A DNA stretch of 50,649 nucleotides from assembly GCA_049965515.1 (NCBI GenBank), contig JBMFWG010000009.1:1-50649 (forward strand). Direction: 5' to 3'. Both the position numbers and the translations under genes were made by a program. Shown here one piece after another: positions 41,613-49,104 of this stretch. Each line of letters starts with the position of its first letter. Within the stretch, counting starts at the first letter, position 1. This DNA is from UBA4572 sp049965515 (GTDB lineage Bacteria > Nitrospirota > Leptospirillia > Leptospirillales > Leptospirillaceae). Below the pieces are notes generated by a model that searched no databases, was not told the DNA's origin, and saw only the letters and a list, made by a program, of their open reading frames with translations.

Positions 41613-42715
41613 GCGGACTTTCCGGGAAGAAAAAGATCTCCCTGGCGCTTGAGGACGGGACGGTTCTCTCGGGAGTTTCGGCCGGGATCTCCGGGACGGT
41701 CTTCGGGGAATTCGTCTTTAATACGGCGATGTCCGGCTATGAAGAGGTCCTGACAGATCCTTCCTATGCCGGTCAAATTGTGACAATGACCTCTCCCATG
41801 ATCGGCAATACAGGGATCACCCGGGAGGATGCCGAATCCTCCGGAGTGCATCTCTCTGGCTTTGTCGCCCGGGAAATCGTCGACCTGCCCTCGAATCACC
41901 GTTCCCGTCTCTCCTTGCCGGACTACTTTCAGGAACGGGGGGTGGTGGCGGCTTCGGGGATCGACACCCGTCTTCTGACGCTGCGTCTCCGGGACCGAGG
42001 CGTTCTCCGGGGGATTCTTACGACGGAAGAGCACGATCCCGCAACCCTTCGGAAGGCGGCGAAAGAAGTCTTGCCCATCTCCGAGGTTGATCTTGTGGGC
42101 CGGGTGGCTTCTCGGGAGCGGACGACACTTTTTCCGGAAGGACCGTCATCCCTCCGCGTTGTGCTTATCGACTATGGGGCCAAGGCGTCCATTGCCCGAT
42201 ACCTTCTTGACCAGGGAATCAGGGTAACGGTGGTCCCTCCCCGAACGACGGCACGCCAGATTCTTGACGACAGCCCCGACGGAGTGATTCTGTCCAATGG
42301 GCCTGGAGACCCGGCCATCCTCGACGCTGAAGTTGAGGAAATCCGCGGTCTGGTCGGACGCCTGCCCCTCTTCGGAATTTGCCTCGGCCATCAGCTTCTC
42401 GCTAGAGCGGTCGGGGCTCGGACCTTCAAATTGCCCTTTGGCCACCATGGGATCAACCATCCGGTCCTGGACCTGCGCGACGGGAGAGTCCTGATCACCT
42501 CCCAGAACCATAATTATGCGGTGGATCCCCGGTCTCTGCCTGCCGGTGCGATCCGGACCTTCGAGAGCTTGTATGATCACTCTCTGGAGGGGCTCTGGTT
42601 CCGGGAGGCACGGATCTATTCGGTCCAGTTTCACCCGGAATCAGCCCCGGGTCCTCATGACGCCCGCTCTGTGTTTTCAAGCTTTCATTCGATTCTTGTG
42701 GGAGAAGATCCGTGA
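41609..42715 (+). CDS. carA: Carbamoyl-phosphate synthase small (glutaminase) subunit
   Basis: 368 residues from the ATG at 41609 (ggagga upstream). The N-domain shows GTVFGEFVFNTAMSGYEEVL and TDPSYAGQIV; the glutaminase domain has SNGPGDPAI, the nucleophile in FGICLGHQLLA, and YSVQFHPESAPGP. It supplies ammonia to CarB. It is followed not by carB but by a radical SAM gene overlapping as GTGA. Confidence 0.96.
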   Translation: MSGLSGKKKISLALEDGTVLSGVSAGISGTVFGEFVFNTAMSGYEEVLTDPSYAGQIVTMTSPMIGNTGITREDAESSGVHLSGFVAREIVDLPSNHRSRLSLPDYFQERGVVAASGIDTRLLTLRLRDRGVLRGILTTEEHDPATLRKAAKEVLPISEVDLVGRVASRERTTLFPEGPSSLRVVLIDYGAKASIARYLLDQGIRVTVVPPRTTARQILDDSPDGVILSNGPGDPAILDAEVEEIRGLVGRLPLFGICLGHQLLARAVGARTFKLPFGHHGINHPVLDLRDGRVLITSQNHNYAVDPRSLPAGAIRTFESLYDHSLEGLWFREARIYSVQFHPESAPGPHDARSVFSSFHSILVGEDP

Positions 42716-43683
42716 GAGTTCCTCTGCTCGAAGACCTCTCTTCGGAAGTTCGGGAAGACATTGCCGAGGCTTACCGCGCCCTTTCTTCCTGTCGGGTTTG
42801 TCCTCGACTGTGTGGAGTTGACCGACTGGCGGGGGAGCGGGGGACGTGTCGAACGGGGGAGCGAGTGGTCGTGGCTGCCGCGAATCTCCACTTTGGAGAG
42901 GAGCCGTGTCTTACCGGCACCCGGGGTTCGGGAACCGTCTTCTTTTCAGGGTGCAATCTCGCTTGCGACTTTTGTCAGAACTTTCCCCTGAGCCACTATG
43001 GTCAGGGGATCGAGCGGACTCCCGTGGAGCTCGCGGAGATCTATCTCGACCTTCAGCGTCGGGGAGCCCACAACATCAATCTTGTGACTCCCAGCCATGT
43101 GGTGCCCCAGGTTCTTCACTCCCTGGCCCTGGCCCGGGCCGGGGGGCTGTCCATTCCCGTTGTCTACAACTCAGGCGGATATGATGAACCCGCCATGCTT
43201 CGCCTCCTTTCGGGCTGGATTGACGTCTACCTGCCGGACATGAAGTATGCCGCGGATGCTCCTGCCCTCCGCTACTCCAAGGCTCCGGACTATGTGGAGC
43301 GCAACCGGGCGGCCGTACGCGAGATGTTTCGGCAGGTGGGGCCCCTTGCCCTTGATGGACAGGGCGTGGCCCAACGGGGGGTTCTGATCCGCCATCTTCT
43401 CCTTCCCTCCGGAATTTCGGGGTTTGAGGGGGTGGCGCGCTTCATCCGCGAGGAACTGGGAGAACAGGTTCCCGTCTCCTTCATGGGCCAGTATTTTCCG
43501 ACCCACCGTGCCTTGCGGGTTCCCCTCCTGGACCGGAGGCTGACAGCCGAGGAATACGAAAAAGGGTTGGAGATCCTCTTTTCTGAGGGACTTCTTGAAG
43601 GATATGTGCAGGACTTTGAAGGGGAGGAGCCGATCCGTTCCCCCCACCGGAAACAGAGGAGAGCGTGTGCCAAAAAGAGATGA
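42712..43683 (+). CDS. Radical SAM protein, PflX-like activase family
   Basis: 323 residues from a GTG. The radical SAM motif CNLACDFC is near 81-88 and is preceded by four more cysteines (CRVCPRLCGVDRL, GTCRTGE), a pattern of PflX-type putative pyruvate formate-lyase activating enzymes. INLVTPSHVVPQVL and DVYLPDMKYA are family marks. PflX proteins have no agreed substrate. It sits between carA and carB with a 4-base overlap on one side and a 17-base overlap on the other, so it is translated with them. The last 20 residues are very basic. Confidence 0.88.
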   Translation: MRVPLLEDLSSEVREDIAEAYRALSSCRVCPRLCGVDRLAGERGTCRTGERVVVAAANLHFGEEPCLTGTRGSGTVFFSGCNLACDFCQNFPLSHYGQGIERTPVELAEIYLDLQRRGAHNINLVTPSHVVPQVLHSLALARAGGLSIPVVYNSGGYDEPAMLRLLSGWIDVYLPDMKYAADAPALRYSKAPDYVERNRAAVREMFRQVGPLALDGQGVAQRGVLIRHLLLPSGISGFEGVARFIREELGEQVPVSFMGQYFPTHRALRVPLLDRRLTAEEYEKGLEILFSEGLLEGYVQDFEGEEPIRSPHRKQRRACAKKR

Positions 43684-46600
43684 CCTTCGCCATATCCTGA
43701 TCATCGGCAGTGGTCCCATCGTGATCGGACAGGCCGGAGAATTCGACTATTCGGGAACACAGGCGGTGAAAACACTGAAAGAGGAAGGGTACCGTGTCAG
43801 CCTGGTGAACTCGAATCCCGCCACCATCATGACCGACCCCGATCTGGCCGATGCGACCTACATGGTTCCCCTGACGGTGGAGAAGGTGAGCGAAGTGCTC
43901 GAGCGGGAAAGGCCCGATGCAATTCTTCCCACCATGGGAGGTCAGACGGCCCTGAATCTGGCCGTGGCCCTGGCCCGGGCCGGAATCCTCGACCGCCTGG
44001 GCATCGTCCTTCTTGGGAGCTCGCTTGAAACGATCGAGATGGCCGAAGACCGGGGCAAGTTCAAGGAGGCCATGGCCCGGATTGGTCTCTCTGTTCCTCA
44101 AAGCTATCTCGTCCGATCAATTGCGGAGGCCATGGAGACTCTCTCCTCCCTCTCGTTTCCCCTTCTCATCCGCCCCTCCTTTACCCTGGGAGGAACGGGA
44201 CAGTCGGTGGTCTACAACCGTGAAGAGTTTTCCCGGGCGGTTCTCTTCGGGATCGACCAAAGCCCCATCGGCGAGATTCTGGTGGAGGAATCCCTGATCG
44301 GATGGAAGGAATTTGAGCTAGAGGTTGTCCGGGATAAAAAGGACAATGCCATCATCGTCTGCAGCATTGAAAATGTCGATCCCATGGGCGTCCATACCGG
44401 GGACAGCATCACCGTGGCTCCGGCCATGACCCTGACTGACCGGGAGTACCAGACGCTTCGGGATGCCGCCATCGACATTCTTCGGGAGGTGGGGGTAGAG
44501 ACGGGAGGATCCAACGTTCAGTTTGCGGTGAATCCCGTGGACGGGCGGTTTGTGGTGATCGAAATGAATCCGCGCGTTTCCCGGAGCTCGGCCCTGGCGT
44601 CCAAGGCGACGGGTTTCCCCATTGCCCGGGTCGCGACCCGGGTGGCCATCGGCTACTCCCTCGATGAGATTGCCAATGAAATTACCAAGACCACTCCCGC
44701 CGCCTTTGAACCCTCTCTCGATTATGTGGTGGTCAAGGTTCCCCGGTTTCACTTCGAGAAGTTTCCCCAGTCCGACCGGACGCTGGGGCCCCAGATGAAG
44801 TCCGTGGGCGAGGTCATGGGGATCGGCCACAACTTTCGTGAGGCCTTCCTCAAGGCGCTTCGCTCGTTGGAAAACGGGACAGATCATCTGATGCCGGTAG
44901 CCCTTCCCGAGGACCCCGATGAGCGGGACAGAGTCCTTTCTCAACCCTCCGATCGCCGGATCCACCAGATTGGCGAGGCCCTCAGAAGAGGGGTTGCGGT
45001 GGAGACGCTCTCCCGGGTGACCGGTTTCGATCCTTGGTTCTTGCGGGAGTTTGCCTCCATCATAGATCTCGAACAGGAAGTCGGCAAATTTCGGGGCCAG
45101 CCTCTTGAGTCCATTCCTTTGGAACGTCTCCGGAGTCTCAAGGAAAATGGTTTTTCCGACCGGGCTCTGGCCCGTCTTCTTGAGGTCCCGGAGGCAGAGC
45201 TCCGGGAGCGGAGAAGGGCCCTGGGGATCACCCTGCGTTTAAGAACCGTCGATACCTGCGCGGGGGAGTTTGCCGCTCGAACCCCCTACCTCTATGGAAC
45301 CTATCATGGCTCCCCGGAGTGGAGTCGCTCCTCCACGAAAGACTCGGTGGTCATCCTGGGATCCGGCCCCAACCGGATCGGGCAGGGAGTGGAGTTTGAC
45401 TATTGCTGCGTCCATGGGGTCATGGCTCTCCGGGACATGGGGGTCGAGGCGGTCATGATGAATTGCAACCCGGAGACCGTCTCCACCGACTTCAATGTCT
45501 CAGACCGCCTCTTTTTTGATCCGCTCACGCTGGAGGATGTTCTGGAGGTTCTCTCGGCCGAGCGTCCCCGGGGTGTGGTGGTCCAGTTTGGAGGTCAGAC
45601 CCCGCTTCGTCTCATGAAGGGGCTCTCCGATGCAGGAATCCCGATCCTGGGAACATCCTTTGAGATGACCGACCTGGCCGAGGACCGGGAACGCTTTCGG
45701 GAATTGATCGACCGCCTGGGACTTCTCCAGCCTCGAAGCGGCCTTGTCCACCGGATTGAAGAGGCCCTTCCCGAGATCCTGCGCATCGGGTTTCCCGTGC
45801 TGGTTCGCCCCTCCTATGTTCTGGGGGGAGAGGCCATGGAGATTCTCTATGATCTTGAGGACTGGAGCGAGTATGAACGTCGGATCGCCTCTCTGGACTT
45901 CCGCTTTCCGCTTCTAGTGGACTCCTTCTTCTCCGATGCGACGGAGGTGGATGTGGATGCCCTGGGGGATGGACAGGAAATTATGGTGGGAGGGATTCTG
46001 GAGCATGTGGAACAGGCGGGAATCCATTCGGGGGATTCGGCCTGTTTTATTCCTCCCCGATCCCTTTCGGAGACGGTCCTTGACGAAATCTGCCGGCAGA
46101 CCCGGGTTCTGGGAGGAGCCCTCTCTGTCAAGGGGCTCATGAATATCCAGTTTGCTGTTCAAAATGAAACAGTCTATGTTTTGGAGGTCAACCCCCGGGC
46201 CTCCCGGACGGTTCCCTTCACATCAAAGGCCATCGGCCTTTCTCTTCCGAAGCTGGCCATGCGGATCATGATGGGGGAGTCACTGGCATCACTGGGGCTT
46301 TCGGGACGTCGCCCGCGTTCTCTTCCTTATACTGCGGTCAAGGAGGCGGTCTTCCCCTTTCGCCGTTTCCGGGGAGCCGATATCCTGTTGAGTCCGGAGA
46401 TGAAGTCCACAGGAGAGGTGATGGGAATCTCCGGAGACTTCGGGGGAGCCTTTCGAGATGCGCAGGAGGCCTCGGGCATGCGACTTCCGGAGCAGGGGAC
46501 GGTCTTCGTGAGCGTCAGTGACCGGGATAAGCCGGCGGCCGTGGAGGTCGCCCGGAATCTCTATGCAGCGGGCTTCCGGATTGTGGCCACCGGGGGAACG

Positions 46601-46909
46601 TCTCGGGCGTTGGAGTCGGCGAATATTCCGTCTGTGCGTGTCCTCAAGGTCAAGGAGGGCCGTCCCCACATCGTCGACCTCATCAAGGACGGTGAGGTTC
46701 ACCTTGTGATTAACACCGTCTCCGGGAAGCAGGCCCAGAAGGACTCGCTCTCCATCCGGCAGGAGACGCTCCTGCGGAACATTCCTTACTACACAACGAT
46801 TGAAGGGGCACGAGCCCTCGTGCTGGCGCTGGAGAAGAGCCAGGCTCCGGCCGATCCGCGCTCCCTCCAGGAGCTTCATCGCCTTCTCTCGGAAGAATCC
46901 AGCGCTTGA
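43667..46909 (+). CDS. carB: Carbamoyl-phosphate synthase large subunit
   Basis: 1080 residues from the GTG at 43667 (gaggaga upstream), the usual length. Two homologous ATP-grasp halves: IIGSGPIVIGQAGEFDYSG with MNPRVSRSSALASKATG in the first, and LGSGPNRIGQGVEFDYCCVH with VLEVNPRASRTVPFTSKA in the second. A C-terminal MGS-like allosteric domain follows (FRIVATGGTSRALE, HLVINTVSGKQAQKDS). It makes carbamoyl phosphate for pyrimidines and arginine. It is the last gene of the pyr run, with greA 80 bases on. Confidence 0.97.
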   Translation: MPKRDDLRHILIIGSGPIVIGQAGEFDYSGTQAVKTLKEEGYRVSLVNSNPATIMTDPDLADATYMVPLTVEKVSEVLERERPDAILPTMGGQTALNLAVALARAGILDRLGIVLLGSSLETIEMAEDRGKFKEAMARIGLSVPQSYLVRSIAEAMETLSSLSFPLLIRPSFTLGGTGQSVVYNREEFSRAVLFGIDQSPIGEILVEESLIGWKEFELEVVRDKKDNAIIVCSIENVDPMGVHTGDSITVAPAMTLTDREYQTLRDAAIDILREVGVETGGSNVQFAVNPVDGRFVVIEMNPRVSRSSALASKATGFPIARVATRVAIGYSLDEIANEITKTTPAAFEPSLDYVVVKVPRFHFEKFPQSDRTLGPQMKSVGEVMGIGHNFREAFLKALRSLENGTDHLMPVALPEDPDERDRVLSQPSDRRIHQIGEALRRGVAVETLSRVTGFDPWFLREFASIIDLEQEVGKFRGQPLESIPLERLRSLKENGFSDRALARLLEVPEAELRERRRALGITLRLRTVDTCAGEFAARTPYLYGTYHGSPEWSRSSTKDSVVILGSGPNRIGQGVEFDYCCVHGVMALRDMGVEAVMMNCNPETVSTDFNVSDRLFFDPLTLEDVLEVLSAERPRGVVVQFGGQTPLRLMKGLSDAGIPILGTSFEMTDLAEDRERFRELIDRLGLLQPRSGLVHRIEEALPEILRIGFPVLVRPSYVLGGEAMEILYDLEDWSEYERRIASLDFRFPLLVDSFFSDATEVDVDALGDGQEIMVGGILEHVEQAGIHSGDSACFIPPRSLSETVLDEICRQTRVLGGALSVKGLMNIQFAVQNETVYVLEVNPRASRTVPFTSKAIGLSLPKLAMRIMMGESLASLGLSGRRPRSLPYTAVKEAVFPFRRFRGADILLSPEMKSTGEVMGISGDFGGAFRDAQEASGMRLPEQGTVFVSVSDRDKPAAVEVARNLYAAGFRIVATGGTSRALESANIPSVRVLKVKEGRPHIVDLIKDGEVHLVINTVSGKQAQKDSLSIRQETLLRNIPYYTTIEGARALVLALEKSQAPADPRSLQELHRLLSEESSA

Positions 46910-46989
46910 GTTTCCCCCGAAAATTTGTTTAAGCTCGAAGAGACGACAATTCTCTTATGGAGACTGACAGGACAAAGACAGGGGGATTC

Positions 46990-47466
46990 ATGCAGCAAAC
47001 ACCCATGACGAAGGAAGGATACGCCAAGCTTCAGGAAGAGCTCGAGCGTCTCAAGAAGGTGGATCGTACCAAGAATATCCAGGATATCTCCGAGGCTCGC
47101 GCCCATGGAGATCTCTCTGAAAACGCCGAGTACCATGCCGCCAAGGAAAAGCAGTCCTTCATCGAGGGACGGATCAAGGAGCTCGAGGCGAAGCTCTCGA
47201 CGGCTATTGTGGTATCTTCTGCCCATCAGGACCGGGATCGTGTGACCTTCGGTGCCACCGTGACCCTGAAAAATACCTCCACGGGGGAGGAAAAAACTTA
47301 TACCCTCGTAGGTCAGGAAGAGGTGGACCTCAAACGAGGACGCCTGTCGGTGGCTTCCCCTGTCGGGAAGGCGCTTGTGGGGCATCGCGTGGGAGAGAAC
47401 GTTCTGATCCGGGTTCCCGCCGGAGAGATCGAATACGAAGTCTGCCGGATCGACTACGAGGAGTGA
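46990..47466 (+). CDS. greA: Transcription elongation factor GreA
   Basis: 158 residues from the ATG at 46990 (aggggg upstream), exactly the usual length; an upstream ATG at 46957 adds a non-conserved stretch. The N-terminal coiled coil (GYAKLQEELERLKK, ISEARAHGDLSENAEYHAAKE) reaches into the RNA polymerase channel, with the acidic tip DLSENAEY. The C-terminal domain has VTFGATVTL, SVASPVGKALVGHRVG. It rescues backtracked polymerase. Confidence 0.95.
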   Translation: MQQTPMTKEGYAKLQEELERLKKVDRTKNIQDISEARAHGDLSENAEYHAAKEKQSFIEGRIKELEAKLSTAIVVSSAHQDRDRVTFGATVTLKNTSTGEEKTYTLVGQEEVDLKRGRLSVASPVGKALVGHRVGENVLIRVPAGEIEYEVCRIDYEE

Positions 47467-47491
47467 TTTTCTCCCGGAAAGGGGAACTCGC

Positions 47492-47608
47492 ATGAAAAAG
47501 GCCCTGACGATCGTTCTTTTTACGTTGACGGTGGCAATTCCGGCCCTGGTCGTCTTCGGGATTTACTTTTTTGGCCCCGAGCTCTCCCGGTTCCTGACGG
47601 GGGGATAG
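47492..47608 (+). CDS. 38-residue one-helix membrane peptide
   Basis: The frame begins ATG AAA AAG GCC and encodes MKKALTIVLFTLTVAIPAL, then VVFGIYFFGPELSRFLTGG. One hydrophobic helix covers about residues 5-28. A purine-rich ggaaagggg lies 6-14 bases upstream. It starts 25 bases after greA and is probably co-transcribed. Composition and start context look like a real small protein; the function is unknown. It might be an assembly or regulatory peptide of a membrane complex, but nothing here shows which. Confidence 0.55.
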   Translation: MKKALTIVLFTLTVAIPALVVFGIYFFGPELSRFLTGG

Positions 47609-47648
47609 TGTTTCAAATGTAAAAAATTTTTCAGATGTGTTTCAAATG
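47608..47648. repeat. Pair of 12-bp direct repeats, likely activator sites
   Basis: gtgtttcaaatg occurs at 47608-47619 and again at 47637-47648, 29 bp apart (close to three helical turns). The second copy extends to a dyad, gtttc-aaatg-gaaac. They lie about 130-170 bases before the predicted start of the sigma54-type promoter at 47753, the right range for an enhancer-binding protein. Confidence 0.55.
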
Positions 47649-47752
47649 GAAACGAGTTTTTGAAGAGACTGCCTGGGATTGGAAGGTGATGGCCGAGGGC
47701 GGCTTTTCATAAGTCTTTTTAGGATAGAAGTTTTTCCTCAGACCTCTTCTTT

Positions 47753-47768
47753 TGGCATCTCAATTGCT
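47753..47768 (+). promoter_or_regulatory. Sigma54 (-24/-12) promoter
   Basis: TGGCATC-TCAA-TTGCT matches the consensus TGGCACG-N4-TTGCW at all but two positions. The invariant GG (47754-47755) and GC (47766-47767) are separated by exactly ten bases. The expected start is near 47779, giving a ~53-base leader to the ATG at 47832. Two direct repeats upstream could bind the activator. Confidence 0.65.
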
Positions 47769-47831
47769 TCTCTTAAGTGGCAACGGGGAAAGAATCCTGA
47801 ATGGCTCCCCGTCCCACGAAGGAGGAGTGCA

Positions 47832-48029
47832 ATGGATTGTCAGCGATGTCACGGAAAGATGGTGGAAGAGGAATTCAGCGATCTCAAGGATGATTCAGGT
47901 TCGCTGAATTTTCGTGGGTGGCGGTGTCTTCTGTGTGGAGAGATTGTGGATTCGGTCATACTTTCGAACCGGAGCCACAGGCCGTCTCCCATCGTTAGCC
48001 GCAACCGGAAGATCATGGCCTATCATTGA
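47832..48029 (+). CDS. Small zinc-ribbon protein
   Basis: 65 residues from the ATG at 47832, fixed by aaggaggag about 5 bases upstream. Two CxxC knuckles, CQRC (3-6) and CLLC (32-35), would bind one zinc or Fe ion. The C-terminus is basic (SNRSHRPS, RNRKIMAYH). The function is unknown; it could bind nucleic acid or act as a small rubredoxin-like carrier, though rubredoxin spacing is not met. It lies behind a sigma54-type promoter and 137 bases before erpA. Confidence 0.72.
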   Translation: MDCQRCHGKMVEEEFSDLKDDSGSLNFRGWRCLLCGEIVDSVILSNRSHRPSPIVSRNRKIMAYH

Positions 48030-48166
48030 TCCGGCCAAACGCCGGTTCTGGCCGGTTCCGGGAATCGTCCCCAAAAAGATTTCCGGACCGGATGCTCTCA
48101 TCGGAGAGATCGCTCTCCGCCCATCATACAATATGGAACCTCACAGGAAACGACAGGAGTCAGACA

Positions 48167-48490
48167 ATGATTACAATGAGCGAAAAGGCAGTGGAAAAGG
48201 TCAACGAATATCTCAAGACGGAAAATAAGGAAGGCTACGGACTTCGGGTCTATGTCTCCGGAGGAGGCTGCCATGGATTTCAATACGGCATGTCTTTCGA
48301 GGAAGCTCCTGGGGACATGGATCAGGTGATCGAGGAGTCCGGAGTAAAGCTCTTTATCGATTCCCAGAGCTACCCCCTTCTTTCCGGGGCGACCGTCGAC
48401 TATGTCGAAAACCTCTATGGTTCGGGATTTGCCATCAAGAACCCGAATGCCAAGAGCTCCTGCGGATGCGGAAGCTCCTTCTCGGTCTGA
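48167..48490 (+). CDS. erpA: A-type iron-sulfur carrier protein
   Basis: 107 residues from the ATG at 48167 (aggag 7 bases upstream). The three conserved cysteines are C35 (SGGGCHGFQYG), C99 and C101 (SSCGCGSSF). Proteins of this HesB/IscA/ErpA family hold and deliver 2Fe-2S or 4Fe-4S clusters to client enzymes. The short length and sequence around C35 suit ErpA, but IscA cannot be excluded. No isc or suf gene is in the window. The respiratory operon and radical SAM enzymes here would be possible clients. Confidence 0.9.
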   Translation: MITMSEKAVEKVNEYLKTENKEGYGLRVYVSGGGCHGFQYGMSFEEAPGDMDQVIEESGVKLFIDSQSYPLLSGATVDYVENLYGSGFAIKNPNAKSSCGCGSSFSV

Positions 48491-48519
48491 GACTTCCGGG
48501 ACAACGTCCGGAAGGTCAG

Positions 48520-48553
48520 AGAGGGTCTGTGGCACGGCAGACCCTCTTTTTTT
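48520..48553 (+). terminator. Rho-independent terminator after erpA
   Basis: agagggtctg (48520-48529) and cagaccctct (48538-48547) form a 10-bp stem with an 8-base loop, followed by at least six Ts. It overlaps the GTG start codon and signal peptide codons of the next gene. Confidence 0.85.
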
Positions 48554-49101
48554 GTGCCTTTTTTTGTCTCTTCTTCATTTTTCCCCTTTCGAAAAAGGCC
48601 AGGGCCGACTCCTGCCCCCTTCCCCCGGTGGCCCAGTATATTGTCACGCACAGCCGTCCTCCCCAACCCCTCCCCGTCTCCTACCGGATCGCCCGGGCCT
48701 TGATCGGCGCTTCCCGGAGAACTCATCTCCCGCTCTATCTTCTGGTGGCGGTCGCCCAGCAAGAGTCCGCCTTTAACCCCGGCGCGGTGAACCTTGAGTC
48801 GGGGGACTACGGTCTCTTTCAGGTGCACTACCGGTTCTGGCGTTCACGCCTGGCCAAAAGGTCGCCCCAGGGGCTCAGAGAGATTCGAAGAAGCGATCTC
48901 TTGGGGATCGATGTCAATGTCAGGGCCGCGGCCCTGATTCTGGTCCATGATCTCCGGCTCGCCGGAGGAGATCCCGTCGGGATGCTGGGCCGGTTTTCCG
49001 GTCGGGTGGGAGGAGCTCACAGGCAATATGTGGAGGGTGTCCTGGCGAAGGGGATGGAATTTCTTGGGGCGCTCAAGCGGCAGGGAGTTCTCTGCCGGTA
49101 G
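48529..49101 (+). CDS. Lytic transglycosylase (SLT family)
   Basis: About 190 residues from the GTG at 48529; an ATG at 48466 inside erpA would add 21 residues. A signal peptide is visible (TLFFCAFFCLFFIFPL, then ARAD). The SLT domain has the catalytic glutamate in AVAQQESAFNPGAVN and GDYGLFQVHYRFW, then FSGRVGGAHRQYV near the end. It cuts peptidoglycan glycan strands in the periplasm, often to admit secretion or motility machines. Its start codon lies within the terminator hairpin of erpA, so its expression must involve read-through or an internal promoter. Confidence 0.85.
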   Translation: MARQTLFFCAFFCLFFIFPLSKKARADSCPLPPVAQYIVTHSRPPQPLPVSYRIARALIGASRRTHLPLYLLVAVAQQESAFNPGAVNLESGDYGLFQVHYRFWRSRLAKRSPQGLREIRRSDLLGIDVNVRAAALILVHDLRLAGGDPVGMLGRFSGRVGGAHRQYVEGVLAKGMEFLGALKRQGVLCR

Positions 49102-49104
49102 GAT

